A stretch of DNA of 64,000 nt from CAYIHX01 sp964363305. GTDB taxonomy: Bacteria > Bdellovibrionota > UBA1018. The DNA lies in NCBI GenBank assembly GCA_964363305.1, contig CAYIHX010000016.1, positions 1 through 64,000 on the forward strand, in the 5' to 3' direction. Positions 26,252-35,629 of this stretch are shown here, in pieces; position 1 is the first letter of the stretch; each line of letters begins with the position of its first letter. The notes beneath the pieces were generated by a model. It was given only the letters and a program-made list of their open reading frames with translations. It searched no databases and was not told the origin of the DNA. The translations under genes and the position numbers were made by a program.

Positions 26252-28144
26252 ATGAGTGAAAGTTTGATTCGCTTCAGACCCCATCGGCTCTCCATCCTGA
26301 TTTGCCTCCTCTCTACTCACGCATCGTGGGCTGCGAGAACCCCGCCTGCCCCCCCGGTCACCTGGGAAACCCGAGTTACGGAATCTGGTCAGCCGATCGA
26401 CCTCATTCTTGAAAAGGCAAAAAAAACCAGACCCGACCTGAACGCGAAAGCATTGAAACAAGCCTCCGTGGCTCTTGCTGCGCAAAAATGGCTCGCCGCC
26501 AGGGCAACTGTCCAAAAAGTAGTGAGAGACCGGGTGTACGGCCCGCTGGCCAGTCGCCTGATCGGTCAAACCCACCTCGGTCTCGCATTGCAAAGACTCA
26601 AGGAAAAGCAATGGGCAAACGCTGAAAGCGCCGCGCGATACGACTATGCGTCGTCGGAGGATAGCGGCCGCGCCAACCTCATCATCGGCGAAAGCCGATC
26701 CAAACGAAAACTTCATTCGACGGCCCTCGATGCCTTCCACGATGGTTTCCAAAAGCTCCTCGGGGCGGGGCGCCTGAGTTCCGTTGAGGTCTCGGCCATC
26801 AGCTCATTCGCGGAAAGTTGCGCGACGACCAAACGGCTATTCTGCCGAGTATGGATTCAGAGACTTCTTGCCCTCTACCCGAAGGACTCCGCCGAATTCG
26901 CGGCTCTCCAAGGCCGATTCCCGGAGCAGGCCTTGCAGCTCAAATCGTCCTGGTCTGGATCAAAACTCACTCAAGCCTACAAAGCACCTGACCCGGACCA
27001 GACTGCCTTTGATGCCGCTTTTGACTTCATTCTCCAGCGGCAATATTCGCGTGGAACGAAAGATCTCCAGAAATTTCTGGATGAATTTCCCCGCTCCCAA
27101 CATCGACACCGGGCTCGTTTCTGGCTCGCGCAAGCGCTCTCCACCCATAACGATCACGAACGCGCCCAACGTCTCTTCGAGCAGGTGATTCGCGATGCGC
27201 CTCTCAGTTTTCACGCTCTCGCCGCCGCTCTTGCCCTCGGAGTCACCCCTGAAACGGCCATCTCGGCGACGCTCCCCAATGCGCAAAGCTTTGATGCGAA
27301 TCTGCAGCCCGCCGATTACATCCGTATCGAGCGAGCCGAAGGGCTTCTCGCCGTCGGCGCGCGCGATCTCGCTGCCGACGAGCTTCGGGAGTTTCGAGCA
27401 AAAGATTCTCTCTCGAATGGCTTTCTCTACTACCTCGCAGTCCTTGCAGGTCAGGTCGGCGCTCACCTCACCTCATTTGGCGCCCTGAGTGAACTGATCA
27501 ACCGGGGCGCTGATGCAGCCTATTCGTCTCATGCCCTCCCTCTGGTCTTCCCTTCCCCCTACTATGATCTGATTCTCAAAACCGCGGAGTCATTTGATCT
27601 CGACCCTTTGCTCGTATTGAGCCTCATCAAGCAAGAAAGCGCTTTCGAAGCAGGAATCGCCTCGTCGGTCGGCGCCCAGGGGCTCATGCAACTCATGCCA
27701 GCCACGGCAGCCGATACTGAGCCCGGCCTTGAAAGAGCACGGCTAAGCGAACCTGAAACCAATATTCGGGTGGGTGCCCACTACCTAAAAAAAATGCTCA
27801 GCCGCTTCAACGGCAATGTGGCATTCGCGCTCGCCGCATATAACGCAGGCCCTGGAGCAGTGGACCGTTGGATTCGCGAAAATCGCGCGAACCGGGGCCT
27901 CCTAGAATTTATCGAACAGATTCCTTATCGCGAGACTCGTGACTATGTCGGCTCGATCATTCGAAATTATTTCTGGTACTCGCGGACTCTCGCGAAGGAA
28001 CCGCTGCGCGACCTCGACCGTTTCTATCTCGCACAGGCCATCCAGCCGGTGCCAACGCCATCTACGATTCCATTGCTGATACCGATACCCTCGCTACCGA
28101 ACGAGCCGATACCGCAGCCACAGGCCGGACCCGGCGGAATTTAG
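26252..28144 (+). CDS. slt: Soluble lytic murein transglycosylase
   Basis: 630 residues from ATG 26252; the frame is open further upstream inside the HAMP gene, but the signal peptide (LSILICLLSTHASWAA) begins here. A long helical superhelix (about 60-440) containing TPR-like units precedes the SLT domain (about 450-590): LIKQESAFEAG with the catalytic glutamate, GAQGLMQLMPATA, FALAAYNAGPGAVDRW. It cuts glycan strands to form 1,6-anhydro ends in the periplasm. A Pro-rich tail ends the protein. Convergent with mrp, 6 bases apart. Confidence 0.93.
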   Translation: MSESLIRFRPHRLSILICLLSTHASWAARTPPAPPVTWETRVTESGQPIDLILEKAKKTRPDLNAKALKQASVALAAQKWLAARATVQKVVRDRVYGPLASRLIGQTHLGLALQRLKEKQWANAESAARYDYASSEDSGRANLIIGESRSKRKLHSTALDAFHDGFQKLLGAGRLSSVEVSAISSFAESCATTKRLFCRVWIQRLLALYPKDSAEFAALQGRFPEQALQLKSSWSGSKLTQAYKAPDPDQTAFDAAFDFILQRQYSRGTKDLQKFLDEFPRSQHRHRARFWLAQALSTHNDHERAQRLFEQVIRDAPLSFHALAAALALGVTPETAISATLPNAQSFDANLQPADYIRIERAEGLLAVGARDLAADELREFRAKDSLSNGFLYYLAVLAGQVGAHLTSFGALSELINRGADAAYSSHALPLVFPSPYYDLILKTAESFDLDPLLVLSLIKQESAFEAGIASSVGAQGLMQLMPATAADTEPGLERARLSEPETNIRVGAHYLKKMLSRFNGNVAFALAAYNAGPGAVDRWIRENRANRGLLEFIEQIPYRETRDYVGSIIRNYFWYSRTLAKEPLRDLDRFYLAQAIQPVPTPSTIPLLIPIPSLPNEPIPQPQAGPGGI

Positions 28145-28150
28145 GCCCGC

Positions 28151-29584
28151 CTATTTGATGTAAGGACTCGTACCGGCGTCATGATCAGTGACATCCAGAA
28201 CCTCATGCACACTGGGCAAATGCGCCTTGAGCGTCTTCTCGATCCCCTGTTTAAGCGTCATTTGAGCCGCTCCGCATCCCTGACAACCCCCGCTCAGACG
28301 GAGAGAGACCCGCCCCTTACTGAAGTCGACCAGCTCGGCTCGGCCTCCGTGCCCCGCTAATCCGGGATTGATCAAGTCTCGCAAAACTTGCTCGATCTTT
28401 TCCCGGTCGCCGCCTCCACCTGAACCTGAAGAGACCACCGCCGGAGCGGGAATTACATCTCGCGCCGCTTCTTCACAATAAGCCCGCAGCTTCTTGTACG
28501 GATAAATCCCAGTGGAATGATCATCCGAAAAAGTGACCGTCAAAGCGTAACGACCTACGGCCGATAAGCTCAAAATCCGGATGTCGCCCGGGACCGAAAA
28601 AGGATTCAAGATCCTCTTGCCACTGTTCTCATCAATGCAGGCCGCGCATCCGCAACGAATCCGCAAACTGTAGGGATGAAAAACCGACTCCTTCCCCTCG
28701 GGCCACACCACCCGAAGCTTGCCGTCCTCGGTCAAGTTCACTTCGCGCGGCTCGCCCATCGAAACATCGAGGCCCATTGAAACAATCTGCGTCTCAAGCT
28801 GAGCAGCGAGAGCACGAAACGCAGCAGCCGCTGGAGATTCTTTCGCGGACTCAAGGATCGAAATGCCCGAATCTCCGCTCATCATCACCGCCGGATCGAG
28901 AGGGACCGCGCCCAAGAAAGGCAGCTTCTGCTCAGCTGCCAGCGCCTGCCCGCCGCCTGTTTTAAAAATGGCGGTCTCCTCGCCGCAGTGGGAGCAGGTG
29001 AAGCCACTCATATTCTCGATCACGCCCAAAATAGGCACGTTGACCTGCTGGAACATTTTCAAACCCTTTTTCGCGATCCCCATGGCCACCTGCTGCGGCG
29101 TCGTCACGATGATCACCCCCGAAAGGCGGGCGTGCTGCGCTAACGTCAGTTGGACATCACCGGTGCCCGGAGGCAGATCGAGAAGAAGATAATCCAACTC
29201 TCCCCAGGCCACTCCACCGAGGAACTGGTGAATCATCTTCACCGCCATCGGAGCACGCCACACGACCGGACCATCGTTGGGCACCAGCAAACCCATCGAC
29301 ATGAACTTTACGCCCTGATTCTCCGTCGGAATCAGCAGCCCCTGCTCATCTGTTGATCCGCCCTTGCCGACTAGCCCCCCCGAACCCAGCATTCCAGGCT
29401 GACTCGGGCCGTAGATATCCGCATCGAGAATCCCCACTCTGGCGCCCTGAGCACGTAGCGCATGGGCCAGGTTAGTGGTCACCGTAGATTTACCTACCCC
29501 ACCCTTGCCACTCGCGACCGCGATGATGAAGCGCACCTTCGAAAGGGCGGGCTGGGGCTGATTCTGCTCTGTGGGTCGATTCAT
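28151..29584 (-). CDS. mrp: Mrp/ApbC iron-sulfur carrier ATPase fused to DUF971 and NifU C-terminal domains
   Basis: 477 residues from ATG 29584 with GAGGGATCT upstream. Domain 1 (about 15-255) is a Mrp-type P-loop ATPase: ASGKGGVGKST, LDADIYGPSQPGMLG, DYLLLDLPPGTGDVQLT and CSHCG for the bridging cluster. Domain 2 (about 278-370) resembles DUF971 (LRIRCGCAACIDE, SDDHSTGIYPYKKL). Domain 3 (about 392-470) is NifU-like with CQGC. The three parts suggest cluster assembly and carriage on one chain. It is the last gene of prs-pth-ychF-mrp, 10 bases behind ychF. Confidence 0.92.
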   Translation of the reverse strand: MNRPTEQNQPQPALSKVRFIIAVASGKGGVGKSTVTTNLAHALRAQGARVGILDADIYGPSQPGMLGSGGLVGKGGSTDEQGLLIPTENQGVKFMSMGLLVPNDGPVVWRAPMAVKMIHQFLGGVAWGELDYLLLDLPPGTGDVQLTLAQHARLSGVIIVTTPQQVAMGIAKKGLKMFQQVNVPILGVIENMSGFTCSHCGEETAIFKTGGGQALAAEQKLPFLGAVPLDPAVMMSGDSGISILESAKESPAAAAFRALAAQLETQIVSMGLDVSMGEPREVNLTEDGKLRVVWPEGKESVFHPYSLRIRCGCAACIDENSGKRILNPFSVPGDIRILSLSAVGRYALTVTFSDDHSTGIYPYKKLRAYCEEAARDVIPAPAVVSSGSGGGGDREKIEQVLRDLINPGLAGHGGRAELVDFSKGRVSLRLSGGCQGCGAAQMTLKQGIEKTLKAHLPSVHEVLDVTDHDAGTSPYIK

Positions 29585-29594
29585 AGATCCCTCA

Positions 29595-30695
29595 CTAAAC
29601 CGCGAACCTGAAATGCATGATGTCACCGTCGCGCACCACGTACTCTTTGCCTTCGAGCCGCAAGGCGCCTGCATCCCGAATCGCGGCTTCACTTTTATAT
29701 TTCATCAGATCGTCAAAGTGAAATACCTCCGCCTTGATGAATCCCTTTTCAAAGTCAGTGTGGATCACCCCAGCGGTTTGGGGCGCCTTCCAACCCTTCT
29801 CGAAAGTCCAGGCGCGAACTTCAATTTCGCCCGCGGTAAAATAGGTCTGTAGTCCGAGCAACTCGTAACCGGCTCGGATCACCCGGCTCAGGCCCGGCTC
29901 CTCCATGCCCATCTCCTTCAGAAAATCAGCGCGATCTTCCGCCGCTAACTCAGACAGTTCGGCTTCAATCTTCCCGCAAATGGGTACGACCGGGCTGCCT
30001 TCCGCTTTTGCGTGTGCCACGACCTTCTTCACGAGGGGATTTTCAAAGGGATTGGGCGCACTGTCCTCATCGACGTTCGCGACGTACATGACCTTTTTGG
30101 CGGTGATGAAATGATACTCGTAAATCGCGGCAAGCTCTTCAGGAGTCAAACCGAGCGAGCGAACGGGATTGCCGGCTTCAAGCGCCGCTTTTACACGCTG
30201 GAGAACGCCCAACTGCGCAGCGGCTTTTTTATCACCTGAACGGGCCTGCTTCTCCACATTTGAGAATTTCTTCGTCACCGACTCTAGATCGGCGAGCATC
30301 AGCTCCGTATCGATCACACCGATATCCCGAAGCGGATCAACCGAACCGTCGACGTGAATCACGTTGGGATCCTCAAAACAACGCACGACATGGGCGATCG
30401 CGTTCGTTTCACGAATATGCCCCAAGAACTGATTCCCCAACCCTTCGCCCTTGGAGGCGCCTTTCACGAGGCCGGCGATATCCACGAAGGTCATCGTCGT
30501 GGGAATGACTCGATCAGTTTTGATATACTGCCGAATCTGTTCCAACCGCGGATCAGGCACTTTGACGATGCCCGTATTCGGCTCAATCGTACAAAAAGGA
30601 TAGTTAGCCGCCTCCGCTTTCGCCGAGGTCAACGCATTAAAGATCGTGGATTTTCCCACATTCGGAAGTCCGACAATACCGCACTGAAAGCCCAT
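29595..30695 (-). CDS. ychF: Redox-regulated ATPase/GTPase YchF (OLA1)
   Basis: 366 residues from ATG 30695 (MGFQCGIVGLPNVGKST). Walker A, FCTIEPN, FVDIAGLVKGASKGEGLGNQFL and the C-terminal TGS-type region (YFTAGEIEVRAWTF, GDIMHFRFAV) are all present and the length is standard. YchF binds ribosomes and prefers ATP; it is involved in stress responses. A longer in-frame start adds 13 residues not seen in the family. Confidence 0.96.
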   Translation of the reverse strand: MGFQCGIVGLPNVGKSTIFNALTSAKAEAANYPFCTIEPNTGIVKVPDPRLEQIRQYIKTDRVIPTTMTFVDIAGLVKGASKGEGLGNQFLGHIRETNAIAHVVRCFEDPNVIHVDGSVDPLRDIGVIDTELMLADLESVTKKFSNVEKQARSGDKKAAAQLGVLQRVKAALEAGNPVRSLGLTPEELAAIYEYHFITAKKVMYVANVDEDSAPNPFENPLVKKVVAHAKAEGSPVVPICGKIEAELSELAAEDRADFLKEMGMEEPGLSRVIRAGYELLGLQTYFTAGEIEVRAWTFEKGWKAPQTAGVIHTDFEKGFIKAEVFHFDDLMKYKSEAAIRDAGALRLEGKEYVVRDGDIMHFRFAV

Positions 30696-30744
30696 AGTGA
30701 GCCAGGAGGTAGCACAGCGCGCGAGGAAAAACACCTCGCAGCGC

Positions 30745-31323
30745 TCAACTTTGATTATAGCGAGTCATGGCTCCCCGGACGTCGCCCCGAATCATCTGCT
30801 CTACTGCATCGGCGATCTGATCCAAAAGGGGATCAAGGCCTTCAAGCTCCGTCCGTGAAAAAGATTGAAGGACATAATCGACCGGCGCGATCCGCAGATT
30901 CAGGGCCCGAGGATGACCAATACCGATTCGTACCCGGTGATAGGCATTATTCGACGCACCAAGACATTCATCGATAGAGCGCAGGCCGTTATGCCCTCCA
31001 GCTCCTCCTCCCGTTTTGAGTCGAAAGGACAAGGGTTTCAGATCGAGCTCGTCATGAAGAACGATCGCGTCGCCCGCAGCTAGTTTATGAAACTGGAAAA
31101 ACGGCGCTACGCACTTCCCGGAGTCGTTCATGTAAGTCATGGGCTTGATCAGAAGCACCTTTTCGCCTGCGACATCGGCTTGCCAAACTTCGCCGAGATT
31201 TTTTCCGGCCGGTCCTTGGGCCTTCCAACGGTCGACCATCCGATCGAGCGCAAACCAACCCACATTGTGCCGGGTCAGCTCGTACTTCGGACCCGGATTT
31301 CCCAATCCAACGACGATCTTCAT
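30745..31323 (-). CDS. pth: Peptidyl-tRNA hydrolase
   Basis: 192 residues, complete family length: KIVVGLGNPGPKYELTRHNVGW with the catalytic histidine, PMTYMNDSGKCV, ALHDELDL-like VLHDELDL, GGGAGGHNGLRSI. It frees tRNA from prematurely released peptidyl-tRNA. The ATG shares a base with the prs stop (TGATG). Confidence 0.96.
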   Translation of the reverse strand: MKIVVGLGNPGPKYELTRHNVGWFALDRMVDRWKAQGPAGKNLGEVWQADVAGEKVLLIKPMTYMNDSGKCVAPFFQFHKLAAGDAIVLHDELDLKPLSFRLKTGGGAGGHNGLRSIDECLGASNNAYHRVRIGIGHPRALNLRIAPVDYVLQSFSRTELEGLDPLLDQIADAVEQMIRGDVRGAMTRYNQS

Positions 31324-32273
31324 CAGATGAACAAACTGCTCACGCTGTCATAATTATGGATTCGATAGATCGCTTCAGCCAAGAGATCGGCCACCGACAG
31401 CTGCGTGATCTTCGAGCACTTCTTCGCATCCTCACAGAGTGGGATCGTATCCGTCACGATCACCGCCTCGATCGGAGAAGTTTCGATGCGCTCGATGGCC
31501 GGCCCCGAAAGGACGCCATGAGTGGCCGCCGCGAAAACTCGAGTGGCACCATGGGCCAGCACCGCCTGTGCCGCTTCAATCAACGTACCGGCCGTGTCAA
31601 ACATGTCGTCGAGGATGATCGCCGTCTTACCACTCACGTCTCCGACGATATTCATCGCCTTCGCGACGTTCGGCCCCGTACGTCGCTTGTCGATCATCGC
31701 AACCCCAGCGTCCAGGCGCTTCGCATACGAACGGGCGCGCTCCACGCCTCCGGCGTCCGGACTCACGATCACCAGCTCACCGACGCCTTTCATCCGTTCT
31801 TTTAGATGCTCCAGCAACACGGGCTGGGAAAAAAGATTGTCGAACGGGATATCGAAGAAACCCTGAATCTGACCTGCGTGCAGATCCATTGAAACCACGC
31901 GCGTCGCGCCCGCGGCGACCAGAAGATCGGCGGCCAGCTTCGCCGTGATGGGAGTGCGAGGCGCCACTTTTCGATCCTGACGGCCATAACCGTAATAAGG
32001 CACCACTGCCGTGATTTCTTTCGCGCTCGCCCGCTTGAGCGCGTCGATCATGATGAGCAGCTCCATCAGCGTGTCATTCACCGGGCGGCAGGTCGGCTGG
32101 ATGATGTAAACGTCCCGACCGCGAACATTCTCGCGAATTTCGACGAAAACTTCCCCATCCGAGAAGCGACGAACATCACACTCACCCAGAGTTTTCCCCA
32201 ACTTCTCGCAAATTTTTTGAGCGAGCGGGCGATTAGCGTTCCCCGAAAGAATGACCCATTCTCTCCTCCGCAT
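31323..32273 (-). CDS. prs: Ribose-phosphate pyrophosphokinase
   Basis: 316 residues with FSDGEVFVEI, IIQPTC, PYYGYGRQDRK, SMDLHAGQIQGFFDIPFD and the PRPP-binding loop (ILDDMFDTAGT). It makes PRPP from ribose 5-phosphate and ATP for nucleotide, His and Trp synthesis. It leads the operon to pth, ychF and mrp; the first residues (MRRREWVIL) are slightly longer than usual. AAGGAGG-like sequence lies just upstream on the minus strand. Confidence 0.97.
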   Translation of the reverse strand: MRRREWVILSGNANRPLAQKICEKLGKTLGECDVRRFSDGEVFVEIRENVRGRDVYIIQPTCRPVNDTLMELLIMIDALKRASAKEITAVVPYYGYGRQDRKVAPRTPITAKLAADLLVAAGATRVVSMDLHAGQIQGFFDIPFDNLFSQPVLLEHLKERMKGVGELVIVSPDAGGVERARSYAKRLDAGVAMIDKRRTGPNVAKAMNIVGDVSGKTAIILDDMFDTAGTLIEAAQAVLAHGATRVFAAATHGVLSGPAIERIETSPIEAVIVTDTIPLCEDAKKCSKITQLSVADLLAEAIYRIHNYDSVSSLFI

Positions 32274-32324
32274 ATTCCGCCTCCTTATAAGGTGCGATTG
32301 GGTTACCTCAATTGACGCCGCGTC

Positions 32325-32939
32325 TCAAGCCCGAGGTGGGCTGGTCTCCAAGAAAAATGGAACCAACCGGGCCTGGCGTAGCACTTCGGCCAGGGAACCC
32401 TCGGTATCGAGTCGTTTCCAATCTAAGGCCGGTTCGCGAAGCTCCAGGTATTCCAAGGCAATGGCCACATCCCAGCCACCGCAGGTCAGGTCCTGCCGAG
32501 CCCCCCAAAAAACCTCCGCCGAAGGCCGGGCGAGGACTGCCAGGGTTCGGGTCAGAACTTCGTTCGCATCCGAAAGGGTCGCCCCGTCTGGTTGTTTCTT
32601 TTGGCGTTCGAGAAATGACTGCACCGTGTAAGTCATGAGCCCCACGGCCAAGGTCGACGCCTGCCTGACCTGCGCTCGACGGGCGAGATCCGCCTGAGGG
32701 GGCCAGATCGACGCCAGGCCAGCGTCTTCGAGATGCTCGAGAATGATGCTTGAATCGGCAAGGGGAGCCCCAGAAGGGAGCAACAACAGCGGAACCTGGC
32801 CCAAGGGGTTGGCCTGCAAGAACGCCTCGGTCGGATGAAAAACATCGATGACGCAATCCTCCGCTTTCAAACCAGATCGGGCCAACGCGAGGCGCACTCG
32901 GCGCGCAAAAGGGGAGCGCAGGGAATAGAAGAGTCTCAT
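32325..32939 (-). CDS. Glutathione S-transferase family protein
   Basis: 204 residues: N-terminal thioredoxin fold (RLFYSLRSPFARRVRLAL, NPLGQVPLLLLPSGAPLADSSIILEHLE), with serine at the position of the catalytic residue, then the all-helical C-terminal domain (about 85-200). The substrate is unknown. It lies 51 bases upstream of prs on the same strand and might share its transcript. Confidence 0.85.
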   Translation of the reverse strand: MRLFYSLRSPFARRVRLALARSGLKAEDCVIDVFHPTEAFLQANPLGQVPLLLLPSGAPLADSSIILEHLEDAGLASIWPPQADLARRAQVRQASTLAVGLMTYTVQSFLERQKKQPDGATLSDANEVLTRTLAVLARPSAEVFWGARQDLTCGGWDVAIALEYLELREPALDWKRLDTEGSLAEVLRQARLVPFFLETSPPRA

Positions 32940-33027
32940 ACCCCTGTCATAGCCCGCCTCGGGGACAGATATTCAAGCTCCCCAGATATTCAAGCTCCCG
33001 GCAAAAAAAGCCGATCTGAAAGCACGT

Positions 33028-33480
33028 ATGTGGGACAACCCCGGGTATTACTCCAGACAGATCGGCCGGCAACGCCGCTTTCAGCTGGAGCAGGACCGAA
33101 AAAGAAACCTGGCTGAAGCTCAACGACGGGCCACGCGACCTTTGATGAGAAAAATACGGGCGCAAATCAAAATTTCGACTCATCCCAGTCGCCCGGACGA
33201 GACTTTCGGGGCCTGGACCGCCCTCGCAGACGTAAATCGCAAGATCGGTGAATTTTTTGTCACCGACAAGGTCGAGGTCGGTGAGGAAGTGGCGCTCATT
33301 CTGGAATCAAAGGAAACCATCTATCTCCGTGCTCAAATCCTTCGCTGTCATGAATTCGAGAGCACGAACCGAATCATCTCGCCAACGAAGTATCGGTACC
33401 GCGTCACCGTGCGATTTCTCTACGAGCATCCCGACGAGCAAAACGTATTTCAGGAGTATCTGGCCGTCGCAGCGGCCTAG
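33028..33480 (+). CDS. Small basic protein with possible PilZ-like domain
   Basis: 150 residues. A basic, helical N-terminus (about 1-45, RQIGRQRRFQLEQDRKRN) precedes a beta-rich part (EFFVTDKVEVGEEVALIL, IYLRAQILRC, YRYRVTVRFLYE) whose strand pattern resembles PilZ domains. The RxxxR and DxSxxG c-di-GMP motifs are not clear, so ligand binding is doubtful. Seven bases before the MnmC-like gene, so probably in one transcript. Confidence 0.6.
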   Translation: MWDNPGYYSRQIGRQRRFQLEQDRKRNLAEAQRRATRPLMRKIRAQIKISTHPSRPDETFGAWTALADVNRKIGEFFVTDKVEVGEEVALILESKETIYLRAQILRCHEFESTNRIISPTKYRYRVTVRFLYEHPDEQNVFQEYLAVAAA

Positions 33481-33487
33481 CTGCACC

Positions 33488-34291
33488 ATGGCTCGACATG
33501 AACTGACTGCTCTTCCTGATGGCTCCTTCACGCTGACCGAGAGTCAGTCAGGACAAGCGATGCACTCGCGCCTCGGTACCTGGGAAGAAGCGCGACGGGT
33601 CTATCTCGAGCCCAGCAGGGTGGAAGAAAAAGGCCCTGCAGAGGAAGTCGTGATCTGGGACGTCGGAATGGGAATCGCCGCCAACGCCCTGACTGCGATC
33701 GCCCACACGCGCTGTCGACTCAGGATCATCAGCTTCGAAAACGACCTCGACGGCATGTGCACCGCGCTCGCTCACGCCGAACGGTTTGACCTCCTCCTGC
33801 GTTTCCGCCGAGAACTGGCGCAGCTGGTTTCCGAGAAATCAATCAGCCTTGAAAACGGACGGGTGAACTGGCAGCTCCTGGAAGGAAACTTTTTCGCATG
33901 CCTGCGGCAAAACGTCGATCTGCCTGACCTCATTTTCTGGGATTTTTACTCTCCCTCGGTATTTCCATCACTTTGGAGCACCGGCTCCTTCCGCGCCATC
34001 CTGCCCCACCTGAAGCCCAGCACCCTGCTGCTCACCTACGCGGCTGCCACGCCCGTGCGAAGCGCGATGATCCTTGCGGGCCTGCAAGTCGGCCGGGGAG
34101 TTGCAACCCCAGCCAAGTCAGAGACGACCGAGGCCAGTCTGGATCGGTCGGGCCTTCGCGCCCCGCTAGGCCCTGAGTGGCTGAGAAAGGTCTCCGTATC
34201 CAGCCAGCCCTTTCCCTATGATTTTCCAGAGCCCCTCGACCGTGCGAAACTTCTTTCGCTTCTCCAGGAAAGCCCTCATTTTAATGAATGA
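33488..34291 (+). CDS. MnmC N-terminal-domain-like SAM-dependent methyltransferase
   Basis: 267 residues from ATG 33488; the frame is open upstream only as a shadow of the preceding gene. LTALPDGSFTLTESQSGQAMHS matches the MnmC(m) start, VIWDVGMGIAANALTA is the SAM-binding loop, and FWDFYSPSVFPSLWS follows the DxF.P..NP.LW pattern. MnmC(m) completes 5-methylaminomethyl-2-thiouridine at wobble U34 of tRNA. No FAD oxidoreductase half is present, as in stand-alone versions (DUF752). Confidence 0.78.
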   Translation: MARHELTALPDGSFTLTESQSGQAMHSRLGTWEEARRVYLEPSRVEEKGPAEEVVIWDVGMGIAANALTAIAHTRCRLRIISFENDLDGMCTALAHAERFDLLLRFRRELAQLVSEKSISLENGRVNWQLLEGNFFACLRQNVDLPDLIFWDFYSPSVFPSLWSTGSFRAILPHLKPSTLLLTYAAATPVRSAMILAGLQVGRGVATPAKSETTEASLDRSGLRAPLGPEWLRKVSVSSQPFPYDFPEPLDRAKLLSLLQESPHFNE

Positions 34292-34294
34292 ACT

Positions 34295-35545
34295 ATGAAT
34301 ATCTTCAACATCATTGCAATCATGCTGACGACGGTCGCCTTCCTCGCATTCATCAATGCCCGATTCATTCGACTGCCCACCGAGGTCGGGCTCATGGGAA
34401 TTTCGCTGCTCGTATCACTGGGAGTCGTGCAACTCAGCTCGCGCGGCGTGAATGTCGAGCCCTATGTGCGCGGCATTCTGAGCCAGATCGACTTCAGCGA
34501 AACGCTCATGAACGGGCTGCTCAGCTTCCTCCTTTTTGCCGGCGCCGTGCAGTTTCGCCTTCGGGATCTCGCGCAGGAAAAGTATGTCATCGCGCTCCTC
34601 GCGACGGTCGGCGTCGCCTTCGCGACCTTTTTGACCGGAGGTGGTCTCTACTTCGCTCTTCACTCCTTCGGCATCACCATCTCCTTTCTCGGATGCTTGA
34701 TTTTCGGAGCATTGATTTCGCCCACGGACCCCGTCTCCCTTCTGGCGGTTCTCAAAAATTTCAAGGCGCCCAAGAGCCTGGAGATGAAAATTTCGGGTGA
34801 GGCGCTTTTCAACGACGGCGTCGCCGTAGTGCTGTTTTTCGTGCTCGTCAGCGTCGCCTCCGGCAAAGTGGGTCAGATCGATGCGGACTCCGTCGCCATG
34901 CTCCTGCTGCGCCAACTCGTGGGTGGCGGGCTCTTCGGACTGGTGCTCGGCTGGATGGCCGCCCGAATGCTGCGCCAGATCGACGACTTCCCCGTAGAGG
35001 TTCTCATCACGCTCGCCACCGCCTGCGGTGGCTACGCGCTGGCTCACCCACTCAACGTCTCGGGTCCGGTCGCAGTCGTGACAGCCGCCTTGGTCATCGG
35101 CAACGAGAACCGCAAAGCCTCGCCGTCCAAAACCGCGAAGCACCAGCTCGAATCTTTTTGGGAGCTAATCAACGAGCTTCTCAACGCCGTACTCTTCGTC
35201 TGGATCGGCCTCGCGGTTTTGGCATTTTCCTTTACTCGGGTAGAGCTGACCGCGGGTCTCATCGCCATTCCCGTGGTTCTGCTAGCGCGCTTTCTGTCGA
35301 TCTGGCTTGCGGTTTTCATCTTTGGGTTTCGCGCGGATTTTCGCCCAAGCGCCTACTTTCTGATGACCTGGGGCGGAATCCGCGGCGGCGTCTCGATCGC
35401 GCTGGCTCTGGCGCTCGCCTCGAATTCGGAGCAAGACCTGCTCCTCTCCATCACCTACGTCGTCGTCGTGTTCTCAATCCTCGTCCAGGGACTCAGCGTC
35501 GGCCGCTTTGTGAAGTGGTTCGGTTCGCCGGGGCGAAGCTCATAA
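34295..35545 (+). CDS. nhaP: CPA1-family Na+(K+)/H+ antiporter (NhaP type)
   Basis: 416 residues, about 12 membrane helices. The CPA1 ion-site motifs are visible: LISPTDPVSLLAVLK (about 148) and SGEALFNDGVAVVLF (about 170), plus WGGIRGGVSIALALAL near 360. It exchanges cytoplasmic Na+ or K+ for H+. It starts 4 bases after the methyltransferase gene. Confidence 0.93.
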   Translation: MNIFNIIAIMLTTVAFLAFINARFIRLPTEVGLMGISLLVSLGVVQLSSRGVNVEPYVRGILSQIDFSETLMNGLLSFLLFAGAVQFRLRDLAQEKYVIALLATVGVAFATFLTGGGLYFALHSFGITISFLGCLIFGALISPTDPVSLLAVLKNFKAPKSLEMKISGEALFNDGVAVVLFFVLVSVASGKVGQIDADSVAMLLLRQLVGGGLFGLVLGWMAARMLRQIDDFPVEVLITLATACGGYALAHPLNVSGPVAVVTAALVIGNENRKASPSKTAKHQLESFWELINELLNAVLFVWIGLAVLAFSFTRVELTAGLIAIPVVLLARFLSIWLAVFIFGFRADFRPSAYFLMTWGGIRGGVSIALALALASNSEQDLLLSITYVVVVFSILVQGLSVGRFVKWFGSPGRSS

Positions 35546-35577
35546 ACTCCACGCTTTTTGACTCCAAGCTGACTCTT

Positions 35578-35628
35578 TATAACCATGGCTATTTTAGTAT
35601 TTTTTATGCCATAATAGCTATGGTTATA
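35578..35628 (+). repeat. Inverted repeat abutting the DUF4143-type ATPase start
   Basis: Arms 35578-35593 and 35613-35628 (16 bp, one mismatch, core TATAACCAT) around a 19-base AT-rich loop. The right arm ends one base before the ATG at 35630. It could be an operator, a hairpin over the start codon or a mobile-gene boundary. Confidence 0.6.
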
Positions 35629-35629
35629 T

